From: Amia ocellicauda
Taxonomy: Eukaryota > Chordata > Actinopteri > Amiiformes > Amiidae
Assembly (NCBI RefSeq): GCF_036373705.1
Contig: NW_027102725.1
Location: 1 to 64,000 of the forward strand
Length of the DNA: 64,000 nucleotides
Direction of reading: 5' to 3'
Shown here: positions 20,452-32,058 of the stretch, piece after piece
Layout of the letters: every line of letters begins with the position of its first letter
How positions within the stretch are numbered: position 1 is the stretch's first letter
Program-made: the position numbers and the translations under genes
Notes under the pieces: generated by a model
The model's database searches: none
Seen by the model: the letters and a program-made list of their open reading frames with translations, nothing else
What the model was told of the DNA's origin: nothing

Positions 20452-22558
20452 ATGGATCAGATTTGTTTAGCTCTGGAATTGTAATTTGTGGGAGTTCAGT
20501 TTTGAATGGACTAGCAGATGCCTGTCTTGTGATGCGCATATCAAGAGTTTTCACTCCGATACCTATTAAAGCTGGAAGCCAGCCTAGCACACCATCTTGC
20601 TTAGGGTTTATGTTGTTCCTGCTCCCCTTTCTGTAGCTCAAAGTCCCAGCCGTTGACAAGCCGGGAGAGACGGTGCCTTTCCGCTCTCTGCTTTTGAACC
20701 GCTGCCAGAAGGAGTTTGAGACGGAGGAGGATGGAGACGAGGTCTTGGAGAAGAAGCAGAAGTTGCTGGATGCATCCTTGGTGGTAGGAACATTTGAACG
20801 TATTTTTAGGGCTGCCTCGATTAATCAATTAATCGGGTCTATGAATCAACTAATTGAATTGACGATCAACATTTTTTCTATTTAATCGAGCTGATTTAAA
20901 AAACAAAAATGTCATAATAGTGATATACGGTTAACAGTAGAATCACAGAGTTTTTGAACCACCTACAACAGCCGATAGCTCTTTAAATGCTGTGGTATAA
21001 TGAAAGGCAAACAATCAAATAAAACTAGCATAAGTAGTATTTACATTTAAATATGAACATAAAACATTCAAATGATTGGTATAAATAAGATCAAAGCACT
21101 TTGTTTTCTGAAGGCGTCCACAGCACAATCAAAACTAAAGAAACAAGTGTTTAATCACTCAATCTGACTACACCTGTAATGCTATACAATGCGTGTGTTT
21201 TTCAAGCACATGAAAGACTGTAGACTGTAGGTGAGGTAGAGATCGTGACAGCTAAAACGCTTCTTAGGCATATTTGATACATATATTTAGTAAAAGTAAA
21301 GAACGGGTCTGCACAGAGTATTCAGGAACCCAGAGTAATTAACATTAAATCAGTCAAACTGAGCAGCCCTGCGCTTGTATAGTGTTAATTATAATGATTT
21401 AGTGTTTTTTATTTAATATTCATTTATATATTTTTCTCCTTTCCCATTCAGCATTGTTCTACTGTATTATCAATGACTAGTATTTATTAAAGTATAACTG
21501 TGTGGCACAACCACTTAAAGACTGTAACACTTATTGTAATTTGAATCGACTGACAACCCAAGTATTTATTTTAAATATAAACAGGGTTTGTACGCTAGTC
21601 TGGATGTCTGGAAAAAGTCTGAAAAAAAAAAACTGATTTCCAGTGCTTGAAAATGCTTGTAGAATCATGCCTCTGTTATGATAGTATGTAATTAAGTGCC
21701 GTGTGTGCGCAGGGTGAGGAGTGGCAGCGTCTACGTGACGAGCTGCAGGAGGCCAAGTGCAAGGCCCAGCAGCGCTCACTAGGCAACATCAGGTTCATTG
21801 GGGAGCTGTTCAAGGTGAAGATGCTGATAAAGACCACCATGCACAATTGCATCGTCAAGCTGTTGAAGAACCACGAAGAGTCCCTGGAGTGCCTGTGCCT
21901 ACTCCTCTCCACTATCGGCAAAGACCTGGACTTGGAAACCGCCAAGGTAAGGCAGTTCCGGCCGTCGTGCCAGACTGAGCCCTGGCTAAACATCCAGCAA
22001 CGTGATGAGGCCTATTGACAGTGGTCTGAATAAGTGTTTCTGAGCATCTGCAGACGCCTTCTTGAAGGAATGCTGCTTCACTTGGTGGTATAAAGTTACT
22101 TTTGTACCTGCTGTCTGCTCAGTTTTCTAATCGACCTTTTCACCAGCCCCGCATGGACCAGTACTTCAGCCAGATGGAGCAGATCATCAAAGAAAGGAAG
22201 ACCTCCTCTTGAATCCGCTTCATGCTGCAGGACGTCTTGGACCTGAGAAGAGTAAGTCATGAGTGTTGGGAGAATAGAAACCTTCCTTGCTTTCAGCTTC
22301 CCAGCCCCCCAATCCCTGTCTGCCTCTCGTTCTCTCTCTCTACCATGGTCACTGACTCTTTCTCCTCTTCTTCAGGATAACTGGGTGCCCAGGAGGGGTG
22401 ACCAGGGTCCTAAGACAATCGACCAGGTCCACAAGGATGCAGAGCAGGAGGTGCACCGTGAGCAGATCAAGGTGCAGCAGAAGCTCATGATCAAGATGTA
22501 CAACCGACGTGAAGCGAACTCCAGCGAAAGTGTCCTGTCACGCGTCGGTCAGGCCTGA
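18920..22558 (+). CDS. Compact eIF4G-like gene (MIF4G domain), 8 exons, one in-frame TGA
   Basis: Coding exons are 18920-18972, 19339-19453, 19669-19713, 20000-20197, 20637-20783, 21713-21946, 22147-22251 and 22376-22558. All introns are GT-AG. The first junction is phase 2 and the rest phase 0, and the frame is kept throughout (359 codons plus stop). The start has a good context (A at -3, G at +4). Exon 2 matches the eIF4E-binding neighbourhood and ISDVVL segment of eIF4G. Exons 4-7 match its MIF4G (HEAT) domain: [77 protein letters not shown]. Exon 8 has [18 protein letters not shown]. Full eIF4G is about 1600 residues; this lacks the PABP-binding, linker, MA3 and Mnk-binding parts. In exon 7 a TGA (22210-22212) stands where the family has arginine (CGA to TGA), and the eIF4E-contact tyrosine is asparagine. 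It is either a short paralogue or one decaying into a pseudogene. Confidence 0.8.
20270..20455 (+). repeat. L2 3' tail with (AAT)n in intron 4
   Basis: A short, diverged L2 3' UTR (GTAAAATGTATTACGACTTG, then GGACAAGGACATCTGCTAGG) followed by a long uninterrupted AAT triplet run (about 20376-20451). It lies wholly within the intron between exons 4 and 5 of the eIF4G-like gene. Confidence 0.75.
20818..21370. mobile_element. Possible hAT-type non-autonomous element in intron 5
   Basis: The left end AGGGCTGCCTCGATTAATCA resembles a terminus common in fish hAT MITEs, and GCAGCCCT at 21363-21370 is its inverted counterpart. No clear 8-bp duplication was found and the interior is unassigned. Confidence 0.35.
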
Positions 22559-22689
22559 GCAGAGCAGGCCAGGAAGAGAGGGCCTTTTGTGAAAGCACTA
22601 GAAATAGAAGCACCAGTCCTTCTCTGGCGAAGATGAAAGCATCAACATACAATCATTACATTTCTTTCCCTTCTCTGTCTAATCTACAA

Positions 22690-22695
22690 AATAAA
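22690..22695 (+). promoter_or_regulatory. Poly(A) signal AATAAA
   Basis: AATAAA lies 132 bp after the stop codon of the eIF4G-like gene, a normal position for its 3' end. Confidence 0.55.
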
Positions 22696-22699
22696 ATGA

Positions 22700-23755
22700 A
22701 AATGGATATCTATATCTATACTATATTGAATGGTGGTGCACTGTAGATCAGAGTGTGGAGGGAGGACTGTCTTCACAGCACCAGCTGCTGGTGGGTCAAT
22801 CCTGTTTAAAATAATCTCGGTACAAAGAAGTACGTGGGGAGTGAAATATGTGTTATAATGTGGAGTTATTTCAAGTACAACAACGTTTCAGATACAAGCA
22901 GGCTACATATGTAGTTCAGACTACAGGACTTGCAGAAATAGTGTGATGATCACTGGCCAGAGATGTAAACTCAGTTTCACCGACCTCGGTTAGCACTAGT
23001 CTCGGAGTTCTCTACCTCATATAAAATCTGATAGTCAGAGACAAGTACTAAACTGTGTTTGTGAAGCCACCGGTAAGAAATTGTGAGCAGAAGCTCAATA
23101 GATGTACAGGGGGACAGGAACTGCTACAAATTAGAAAAAGGATGTTTTAAGACCAATTCAAATAGTATCTAATGAATGTAAGCAGTTCAGCATGTTAAAT
23201 GCCTTTTAAATAATTGTAGCTTCAAAGCAGCTTTATAGCTTTTTTCTGGAAGGATTTATGAGAGGACTTTGAATTTGAGCTGACAGGAAGGTCAAAGGTC
23301 ATCAGAAAGGGCATTTTCAGGTACATACATGGGTTCCTATATGTGCTCCATTGTAAGTATGAGCCTAAGTGCACTATGAAAGGAGTTATGAGTTAGTTCT
23401 CACTTTGATCTTAAGTAGAGGTCAATGGTCACAGTGGAGGACATTTGTGAACAGACCTCATATGAGTTACTATCTGAGTTCTGTAGCAATCATCAGCCTA
23501 AAGGAAGGGTCAAAGTTCAAGCATTTATTCAGAAGAACATATTTGGCACTTTATGACATGTATGATGACTGTGATGACTTTTGAAAGCTGTAAGCCAAAA
23601 ATCAAAAAATCACCTTTGACCTGAAAGGAAAGGTCGGAGGTGAAGTTGAAGGTTGAAGAGCCGTTATTAATATTTTATATAAACTGTATTATGTTTTATA
23701 TTAATAATAATATGCAGACAAGCAAAGTAAATGTATTATGGTAGCAACAACCATT
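22700..23755. other. Unassigned intergenic DNA
   Basis: 23270-23650 has several loosely repeated GGTCAAAGGTCA-like and GGAAGGGTCAAAG-like phrases, perhaps an old repeat. No gene or RNA was seen. Confidence 0.4.
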
Positions 23756-23759
23756 TTGT

Positions 23760-24290
23760 AAGTTGTTCAGGGCATACCCTCTAGACATTCCTGTCAATAA
23801 TAGAAAAGATCAAACTGCAGAGAGAGAGGGCCCACAGATGTTTGTTAAAAGTCTGTGGACTTAATCTTTTCTCCAGATAGGCAGGAACTGTTTTTGTTAA
23901 TGAACGATTGACAGTTGTTAAATAAGATCCGTGGGATCGGACCTTTCCTAGTATATCAAAGGAAGACATCTGTTCTTTGAATCCCACACCTCTACCAAGG
24001 AAGACTACCATGAACATTACAAGGGTCAGAAATCTGACCTCAAGATAACACTCTGGCAAACCCCCAGTGACAGACTCCGGCCACAGACCCACATGTCCTG
24101 CAATGTATATAAGGCTGACCACTTGTGCTGTTCAATAAGTCTCTGCTGAGGTAGAGTGCTTCCATGCTGGGCCCCTTTCAGGCCTGGCATGTTAAATAAA
24201 TAAATGTACCATCTATGCATCCAGACTGGGTTCTTCAAAGGTCATGCTTGGAAAGAGCCCATCTGGTTACATATATGTGTTCTATAGTGA
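23760..24290 (+). mobile_element. LTR-like fossil, related to 26088-26526
   Basis: Shares order and many words with the LTR-like segment at 26088 (CTCCAGATAGGCAGGAA, the CGATTGACA and CGTGGGATCG blocks). It has a TATA-like GTATATAAGG near 24107 and a late AATAAA-like motif. Borders are approximate and no coding region adjoins. Likely a diverged solo LTR; family unassigned. Confidence 0.45.
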
Positions 24291-25534
24291 CAAACATTAT
24301 ATCTGCCACCCGTAAAGCGTTATAGGCTGTCAAATGTCAAAAAAATTTTTTTTACAGTATCCCATGATCCTTAGCTCCGATAGCAAGCTAGATAGCATTT
24401 TTGGAAGCTTCATACACACTTTTCTATCTATGTTCCATTCATATTACTCTTAAATGCATGCTGGAAGGAGAAATGAGATGTTCAACATCTGAAAACAAGT
24501 TCTAACATAAACAGCATGCAGTACTTGGCTCTCAGTGGGTCAAAGGATAGATATATATTCAGAAAGATAATCTATGGTTTACTATTAGTGTTAAATTGTA
24601 AGTATGGTGCTAAAAGTAAGCTATCAGCAGTTATTAGATGTAAAAAATGTTAGGGTCCTTGGGGGCCTCAAGAGGATCTGGACCTGGAGCAATAGCATAC
24701 ATTCTCAGATATTGTACAAAAAGTGTTTATCGTGATGTTTGAAAAACTGAAGGAGGAGACGCGTTTAAAAAAGTGGTCAGAAACGAGAAGACGGAAAAAT
24801 TATTAAGAAACCAAGAAAGAACGAGATAACTAACTTAAATCCAATAACTATAACTAAATACAACTAGGATCAAAAATCGTTAACTATTAGTGTAACTATC
24901 CGAAAACCCATAACTAAACAACACTGCCCCTTACCAGGGGATTGAGAATGACTGGATGAAACCCAAGACAGCCTCCCAGGACCAGGATTGTGTGACAGCT
25001 GTTTCCTCTGAATCTGTCAGCATGACACATGTTAAAAAAAAGAGACTCATCCTGAGTTTTTGCTTTCCCTCACAGGAAAAGCACTGTAACTTCGAAGGTC
25101 ACCTGGGATGGATTTCCTGGTATCACTCAACTTGAAGAGTGTAATTTTAGGACAGAATTGACCCATGTCTAAGGAGGTGTTCAGGCTGGCTTGTCCCCCA
25201 CTAGGATGTCCAGAGTAAGGGATCCTGGCTCCTGCAGATGAGGAGGAGAGAATCAGGACAGTCAGGACCTCACACAGACGTCCAGAGGCCCAGAGTGGCC
25301 AACATGCTCTGTTGTGCACATCTGCCTTAAGCACAGAGAGCAGTCTTACACATCGCAGCTGTCTGGAATCAAGATACGGACCTGCCCTCCGCAAATCACC
25401 AAACCTCTTTGCTGGAATTTTTGTTTGGTGATGTTCCAATCCTGCAAAATATAAAAACATAGAAGCACTGAATGTCATTGCCAGAAATGATGGGACAGAT
25501 GGGACTTCTCATTCCTGACGTTTAAATTACTAGA
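24291..25534. other. Unassigned DNA
   Basis: A minus-strand open frame of 143 codons (25047-25478) was examined. It has no recognised motif, no splice context and mixed composition, so it is not called a gene. The remainder is AT-rich. Confidence 0.45.
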
Positions 25535-25948
25535 CTAGATGGGGCGCTGTTGAGCATGGTTTCGGTGTAGACGTGTGAAGAGAGCTCCTGCGATATTTAG
25601 ATTTTTTTTTCCAGCAAACAGGTTATTTTCTTTTATTTATTTTAAGCAATAAGCTGCAGTATATTATAAGTGTATTATTGTTTTAAAAACATGTCTAAAC
25701 AAAAGAGCAAGAAGGGGCCAGCGACAGAGGCAACTCAACCCGAGTTAGATTCAGGCCTGACAGGGGGTGGCAATCCCTCACCAGAGAGTGGCGGAGACCT
25801 GGCCTTTCTTGTCGCAGCGGTGAGCAAAATACAGAGCTCCATTAAATCGTTTCAATCTGAGACGCGAGAGTCTATTGCTACTCTTCAGGGCACCGTCGAT
25901 TCGTATGGCAGCCGACTGCAGGAGGTAGAGAGATCTCTGAGCGACTGA
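25535..25948 (+). mobile_element. L1/Tx1-like LINE 5' end with ORF1 N-terminus
   Basis: An ATG at 25691 opens a frame beginning MSKQKSKKGPATEATQPE. It is followed by a hydrophilic stretch and a heptad-rich segment (FLVAAVSKIQSSIKSFQSET, IATLQGTVDSYGSRLQEVE), the usual basic head and coiled coil of L1-type ORF1 in fish. It stops after 86 codons and the rest of the element is absent. The family call is by overall character only. Confidence 0.4.
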
Positions 25949-26087
25949 AGACTCTGTATAGGAAGTTGAAGAAAGTGTGTTGTGATTATTATATAATGTT
26001 TTATATTAATACTAGCATTAGAAGTAGTTTTGTATACAGACTGAGCAGATTCGATTTAGCAGGACAAGTAAAGGGTCAACAAGGTCG

Positions 26088-26526
26088 ATTTGTTAGAAAC
26101 TCCTGTCAGTAATGAAAGATCACACAGTGCCGAAATAGCCTACAGCTGTCTGCTGAGAATTTGTTTATGACTTAATCGTTTCTCCAGATAGGCAGGAATT
26201 GTTTCTGTTAACGAGCGATTGACATTAGGTAAATGACGACCGTGGGATCGCATCTTCCTAGTGCACATCAAAGACGGACATCTGCTTTGGATCCATCACC
26301 TCTTCAGGGGAGAACAGATCATAAAACGGACCCGGACATGTATCTTCTGATTGGATGAACGGCCATAAGATGTTACGTCATTTTCCTATAAAGTTGTACT
26401 CATGTTTGTAAACATTAAGTCTCACTGAAGGAATTATTTCTGACGTGGAGCTTCCGAGCGGCTCGATTAAAGTTCTATTTGCTTTATCTCCACGACTTCT
26501 CCACTTATTTCCCATACGGTTCTACA
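26088..26526 (+). mobile_element. Probable solo LTR (fossil)
   Basis: A 439-bp segment with ends TGTTAGAAAC and GGTTCTACA, a TATA-like CCTATAAAG near 26388 and an ATTAAAG poly(A)-like signal near 26466. It is similar in layout to 23760-24290. No target duplication was seen and no internal region adjoins. Several substitutions separate the two copies, which implies some age. Confidence 0.5.
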
Positions 26527-26544
26527 CATACATATATATATAAC

Positions 26545-27003
26545 AGATCGGGCTTTTTTCTGGAAAACCATAACTCTGGTCTTGTCCAGATTGACTGCCA
26601 GGGCCCATTTCTGACAGTACTGCTCTAGTAGCGCCAGGTTCTGCTAAAGCCCCTGCTCTGTGGGCGACAGCAGCACCAGGTCGTCTGCGTAGAGCAGGAA
26701 CTTGATCTCTGTGTCATGGAGAGTTAGGCCGTGGGCGTCAGACTGCTCCAACACTGTGGCCAACTCATTGATGTAGATGTTGCAGCCCTGTCTCACTCCC
26801 CGCCCCTGAGTGAAGAACTCTGTTCTTGAGTTGCCAATTTGAACTCTGCATTTGTTTTCAGAAAACATTGATTTAATGATGTCATAAACTTGACCCCCTA
26901 CACCACTCTGTAGAAGTTTATAAAATAGTCCTTTGTGCCAGATTGAGTCAAATGCCTTTCTAAAGTCTACAAAACAGGCAAATATTTTTCCTTTATTGTT
27001 TTG
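26545..27003 (-). mobile_element. LINE RT fragment, same family as 28243-33990
   Basis: The minus-strand frame reads [20 protein letters not shown] ... FLLYADDLVLLSPTEQGL, nearly the same as 29543-30019 but with the SLSPTLF segment deleted after RQGC. AT-rich microsatellite borders it on both sides, so it looks like a translocated or duplicated patch, not a normal 5' truncation. Confidence 0.8.
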
Positions 27004-27045
<42 letters not shown>

Positions 27046-27055
27046 TATATACGTA

Positions 27056-27116
<61 letters not shown>

Positions 27117-27160
27117 GTATATATATATATATTTATATATACATACATACATTCATACAT
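27004..27160. repeat. (AT)n / (ATAC)n microsatellite
   Basis: About 150 bp of TA dinucleotides with occasional ATAC units. It joins the LINE fragment to an LTR fragment. Confidence 0.95.
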
Positions 27161-27164
27161 GCTA

Positions 27165-27430
27165 GAAAGTCATTACTATGTTATCTTAAAGGCTAACTAA
27201 GCAGAACATATATCATTATAGAACAGAGTTCATAGGTCTACACATGGTTTTAGGGAACAGGCACGTAGGTCATACCGTTTGACATTGTCTCCAAGGTTCT
27301 CATCGTTAAAATAACAAAGTGAAATCAAACTACCTTATGGCCTCCTGACCTTCTAGCTTGACCTTATCTTTCTGGAGTATGCAAGAGAGAAAAACAGGTG
27401 TGAGAAAAGAATTTCTAACTTTCCTTCCTA
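27165..27430 (-). mobile_element. LTR fragment (fossil), family of 38789-39216
   Basis: Minus-strand match to the first two thirds of the solo LTR at 38789-39216, starting CTAGAAAGTCATTACTATG on the plus strand and ending at CTTTCCTTCC. It is truncated and flanked by microsatellites on both sides. A sister fragment is at 35331-35594. Confidence 0.75.
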
Positions 27431-27431
27431 T

Positions 27432-27490
27432 CATATACATACATACATACATACATACATACATACATACAAACATACATACATACAGAA
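27432..27490. repeat. (ACAT)n microsatellite
   Basis: Tetranucleotide ACAT tract immediately next to the LTR fragment; the same arrangement recurs at 35595-35640. Confidence 0.95.
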
Positions 27491-28185
27491 AATAAATAAT
27501 AGAATTATGAATCACAATAAGATGTAATGAAGTACAGAAAAAGAAAATGTAATAAAAGGTGATCTTTAATACATACAAATAAAGAAAATAGGTTTACTAT
27601 TTCCAGATTCCTTTTTTGAAATACAATGACATGCATTACAAACGAGTATTTACATTATAATTACAGCCGGTGCTCATGTGTCACTGTGTCCCTCAGGCTG
27701 TGGTAGGCGCTGACATATTGGGCAGCCAGGGTGGCTGTGTGTCCCTCCCCCAGGAGGACTGAGCGTTTTTCTTTTTTCTCAGTTTTGTCACAGGTTGGGT
27801 GGGCATCCATTATGTTGTTACAGAATGTGTCCCTTATTTTGGGCTAAAGTTTTCCGTGGAGGGGAACGTGAATCAGTTTGTACCATTTTTGGGAGGATCT
27901 GCCTTGTTGGGGCGGAGCTGTGATCCAGGTGAACAGCAGATCGGGCATAGGTGGGCATGTGGGCAGAGGAGTAGGAAGGCCGGTCAACCAAATAAGCTTG
28001 CTAAGGTACGCAGAAGCAGCAAACAGCCCCCCCATCCAGCCAGCCAGCCACTCTGGCTGGCAGTGACTGAGTGGTTGACAGACGGCAAGCAACGGAATGT
28101 ACGTGCTCTGTGATGTCATAGCAGTCAGCTGAGAGAGGCTCGTGATGTCATCGCTGAGCTGGCTGGCTGGCGGGCTGGCTGGCTC

Positions 28186-28190
<5 letters not shown>
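27490..28190 (-). repeat. Duplicated module, copy A (LINE 3' end plus extra sequence)
   Basis: Almost the same as 34436-35125. Its first half on the minus strand is the C-terminus and 3' UTR of a LINE related to the 28243-33990 element (motif LAAQYVSAYHSLRDTVTHEH). The second half (27845-28190) is not recognised. It ends in GGCTGGCTGG-type repeats and then a GT tract. Confidence 0.75.
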
Positions 28191-28227
<37 letters not shown>

Positions 28228-28242
28228 TGTCTGTCTGTCTGT
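28191..28242. repeat. (GT)n(CTGT)n microsatellite
   Basis: GT dinucleotides followed by CTGT units. They separate module copy A from the 3' end of the long LINE. Confidence 0.95.
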
Positions 28243-28498
28243 CAATTCATTTCAATTCAATTCAAAGGTGCTTTAATGGCATGATCTATCACAATATTGC
28301 CAAAGCAGATACAAATGTTCTATCAAACAAGACAAAACATTGCAATACAAGATTCAGTGGAACAAATATCATACACATTGAAATAAAATTACGTAGAATA
28401 TAAACCATATTTGTTGTTTGTATCAAAATTTGTGTCATGACATCAGAAAAATCACTGTTTTTATTTTGTTTTGCAAATGGAGTCCCACAGGCTGGTGT

Positions 28499-31400
28499 CT
28501 ACACACTATCTCGCAGGCTGTGGCAGGTGGATACATATTGTGCTGCTAAGATGGCAGTGCGCTCCTCCTCTCCCAGCAGGACGGGGAGTTTGCAGCAATC
28601 GGGGATCATGTTGAACTCAGGGATTTGCATTTTGAATATTTTAAAGTATGTCTCCCTGATTTTTGTGTATTTAGGGCAGGACAGCAGGAAATGCGCCTCT
28701 GTTTCGACCTCCCCTAGGTCACACTGGCTGCACAGCCGCTCTTCTCTGGCAACCCAGAATTTTCTGTTGCGGCCTTTTTCAATGGCGAGGCTGTGGTCAG
28801 TGAGCCTGTATTTAGTTAGATTTTGTCTCTCTTTTATATTTTGGATTTTTAAGTATTCAGCCAATGTAATGTTTCTATTCTGGGCCCGGTAGCATTCTAA
28901 TTTGTTTTGTAATTCTAATTCGTGTCTCCATTCTTTTGTGTATTTGCTTTTCAGGTACATGTCAATTTTCCCAATTGTTGTTGTTTTGGTCATTGTGTGT
29001 TCGGGCTCTGTGAGCCTCAGAGCCAGCCGGCCAAGGGGGTCCTTGTCTGGGGAGAGGTGGTTGCTCAGTGGAGCCTTGTATTGTTAGGACTGGGTCTCTG
29101 CTGTGTTTAGGTGCAGCCAGAACTTGGCTGCTCTTTCTTGTGCAGAGTGAAGAGTCCTAATTCGGCTCTGCAGGCGATGTTGGGGGCGTTTCTGTGTACG
29201 TGTAAGATGTTTTTAATAAATTCTAGGTGGAATATTTCCGTGGGGCTTTTGTCCCAATTTTTGTTATTGAGGTTCATGAGGGGACCCCACACTTCGCTCC
29301 CATATAGCAGGATTGGTTAGATGATGGAGTTGAATATTTTAATCCAAATAGTTATTGGTATTGTTGTTTTCCCAAATCGTGTCTTTATGGCATAAAATGC
29401 CCGTCGTGCCTTGTCTTTTAATGCGTTTATATCCAGGCTGAAGCTCCCTGACACACTGATGGTCAGGCCAAGGTAGTTGTATCTGGTGCAGTGCTCAAAT
29501 ACAGTGCTGCCCAGAGTGAAGCAGTACCTGTTTCCCTGAGATCGGGCTTTTTTCTGGAAAACCATAACTCTGGTCTTGTCCAGATTGACTGCCAGGGCCC
29601 ATTTCTGACAGTACTGCTCTAGCAGAGCCAGGTTCTGCTGAAGCCCCTGCTCTGTGGGCGACAGCAGCACCAGGTCGTCTGCGTAGAGCAGGAACTTGAT
29701 CTCTGTGTCGTGGAGAGTGAGGCCGGGGGCGTCAGACTGCTCCAACACTGTGGCCAACTCGATGATGTAGATGTTGAACAGTGTTGGACTCAGACTGCAG
29801 CCCTGTCTCACTCCCCGCCTCTGAGTGAAGAACTCTGTTCTTGAGTTGCCAATTTGAACTCCGCATTTGTTTTCAGAATACATTGATTTAATGATGTCAT
29901 AAACTATACCCCCTACACCACTCTGTAGAAGTTTATAAAATAGTCCTTTGTGCCAGATTGAGTCAAATGCCTTTCTAAAGTCTACAAAACAGGCAAATAT
30001 TTTTCCTTTATTGTTTTGGGTATATTTATTTATGAGGGAGTGTAGAGTGTAAATATGATCGGTTGTGCGGTGTATTGGTAGGAAGCCAATCTGACTCTTA
30101 TTCAGGACACTGTGCTCGGTAAGGAAGGCCAGTATCCGGGCGTTGATGATACTGCAGAACACCTTCCCCAGGTTACTGCTCACACAGATGCCCCGGTAGT
30201 TATTGGGGTCTAATTTGTCTCCACTTTTAAAAATCGGGGTGATCAATCCTTGATTCCAGACCTCAGGGAAACACCCGGCTCTCAGCACCAGGTTAAAGCG
30301 TTTGAGCAGAACCTCCTGCAGCTGCGGGCTGCTGTGCTTCAGCATCTCAGGGCTGATGCTGTCGGGGCCGCTGGCTTTCCTGGGTTTGAGGATTTTGAGT
30401 TGATGTTTTAGGTCCTGTATTTTGTAATTGGGTTATCTAAGGGATTTTGATTATTCTTAATGATTTCTTCCAATTTATTTAGGTTTTTTAATATTTTAAC
30501 CTGTTCTGGGTTTGGATTGTTTTCAACATTTTGGTAAAGTTTTTCAAAGTGTGTTTTCCAGATTTCTCCATTTTGAATTGGTATTTCATTTTTTGTTTTT
30601 GGGGTATTTATTCTGCCCATATAGTGGTCTTTTTTCTTCCTGAAGAGTTGCTTGTAGTGCCGCAGGGCCTGGCAGTAGCTGGCCTGGTTGTCGGGCTCTC
30701 TGTGTTTAGTGTTGGAGAGATGTCTCAGGTGTTTCCTAGAAGTTTCACACTCCTGGTCACACCACTGTTCTTTTTTTCTTTTAGACGATTTTATATTTTG
30801 GTTTTTAATTGTTTTAATGTTTCATTTTAAAGCCAGTCTTTCAAATATTTCATTCAATGTTTTGGTGGCTGAGTTTATTCCGTTTTGGTTTATTTGATAG
30901 TGTGAGGATTGATATCTGTCTAACATGTTTTCAATCTCATCACTATTCAGGGCTCTTGTGTAGTTCTCTGTGCTGGGCTCTGACCATCTGTAACTGGGGG
31001 GCAGGGAGACCAGTTTTGTGGGAAGTTTGGCTCTGATTTGTGGCTGCGCTGATCTTTTTAGGTAAAGTGTTATTTGGCTGTGGTCTGATAGTGGAGATTG
31101 TTGTCTGACTATAAACGCATTGATGGCTTGTGGGTCCAGGTCACTTATGGCGTAGTCCACCACACTTCTGCCCAGAGCCGAGCAGTATGTGAATCTCCCC
31201 AGAGAGTCCCCCCTGGTCCTGCCATTGATGATATATAGACCCAGGCTTTTACATAGGCGCACTACCTGCTTCCCGCTCTTGTTTACCACGCTGTCCTGGC
31301 TGTGTCTCAGTGTGGAGGTGTGTGTGTGGCACAGCGGGGAGTCTCAGAACAGGTGTGTGTTCCCCTCTGCATTGATGTAGTCCATCTCTCTGCCAGTCCT

Positions 31401-31877
31401 GGCATTGAGATCGCCACACAGCAGTACAGAGCCCAGGGTCTGGAAGTGGCAGATTTCTTTTTGAATCTCTTGAAAGCCTTCCTCATTATAGTAGGGGGAG
31501 TCTGCGGGTGGCATATAAATTGCACATAGGTATATATCTGTGTTATTTTGTAGGGTGTCTTTTCTGATTTTCAACCGCAGGTGTGTGTCTCCTCTCTGTA
31601 CTGGGCATAGGGCTGCTCGGAGCTCCTCCCTGTACCACACGATAATCCCCCCCGAGGCCCTGCCACACCTGACTTTGGGTTTTTTATAGGAGGGCACAAT
31701 CAGCTCCCTGTATACATTGGGACAGGATGTAGACATATCTGCACAGCACCAAGTCTCTACAAGAATGAAAACATCTGAACTATTTACAGTGTTGATCAGT
31801 TCAGGGTCTGTGCTCTTCATTCCAAAAGTTGAGGAGCGTAAACCCTGGATATTCCAACTGCTTATTTTAAAGGACAT
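28499..31877 (-). pseudogene. LINE ORF2: endonuclease, RT and C-terminal zinc-knuckle-like region, broken
   Basis: The N-terminal endonuclease starts MSFKISSWNIQGLRSS (31877) and contains ILVETWC and LLCGDLNARTG. It continues after an in-frame stop (about 31344) through SVVDYAISD and SPLSDHSQITLYL (31289-30822). The RT (30345-29317) shows [47 protein letters not shown] and the catalytic YADD at about 29673-29690. The C-terminal part (28993-28499) has RLCSQCDLGEVETEAHFLL, a C-x2-C ... H type motif. Two frame changes (about 30346-30407 and 29000-29100) and a few stops prevent full-length translation. Confidence 0.85.
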
Positions 31878-32058
31878 GTTAATATATTTTATTATACTTG
31901 TCTCTTCTACATAAGAAAGTTTAATTTGTGGTCTACAACTGATATTATATTACTATTAATAATTATATATGGATATACATAATGTATAGAATTCTATTAT
32001 TATTATTGGTAGCGTTATCACTCACAGATTTAATCTTTGCATCAAAATATCAGAATAA

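Noticed and set aside
25047-25478. A 143-codon minus-strand frame
   Set aside because: No recognisable domain, no splice or promoter context and composition like the surrounding non-coding DNA.
26933-27196. Open frames of repeating Y-I or C-V residues in microsatellites (also near 34233, 35077, 37762 and 41141)
   Set aside because: They are translations of AT, ACAT and GT/CT simple repeats and have no coding meaning.
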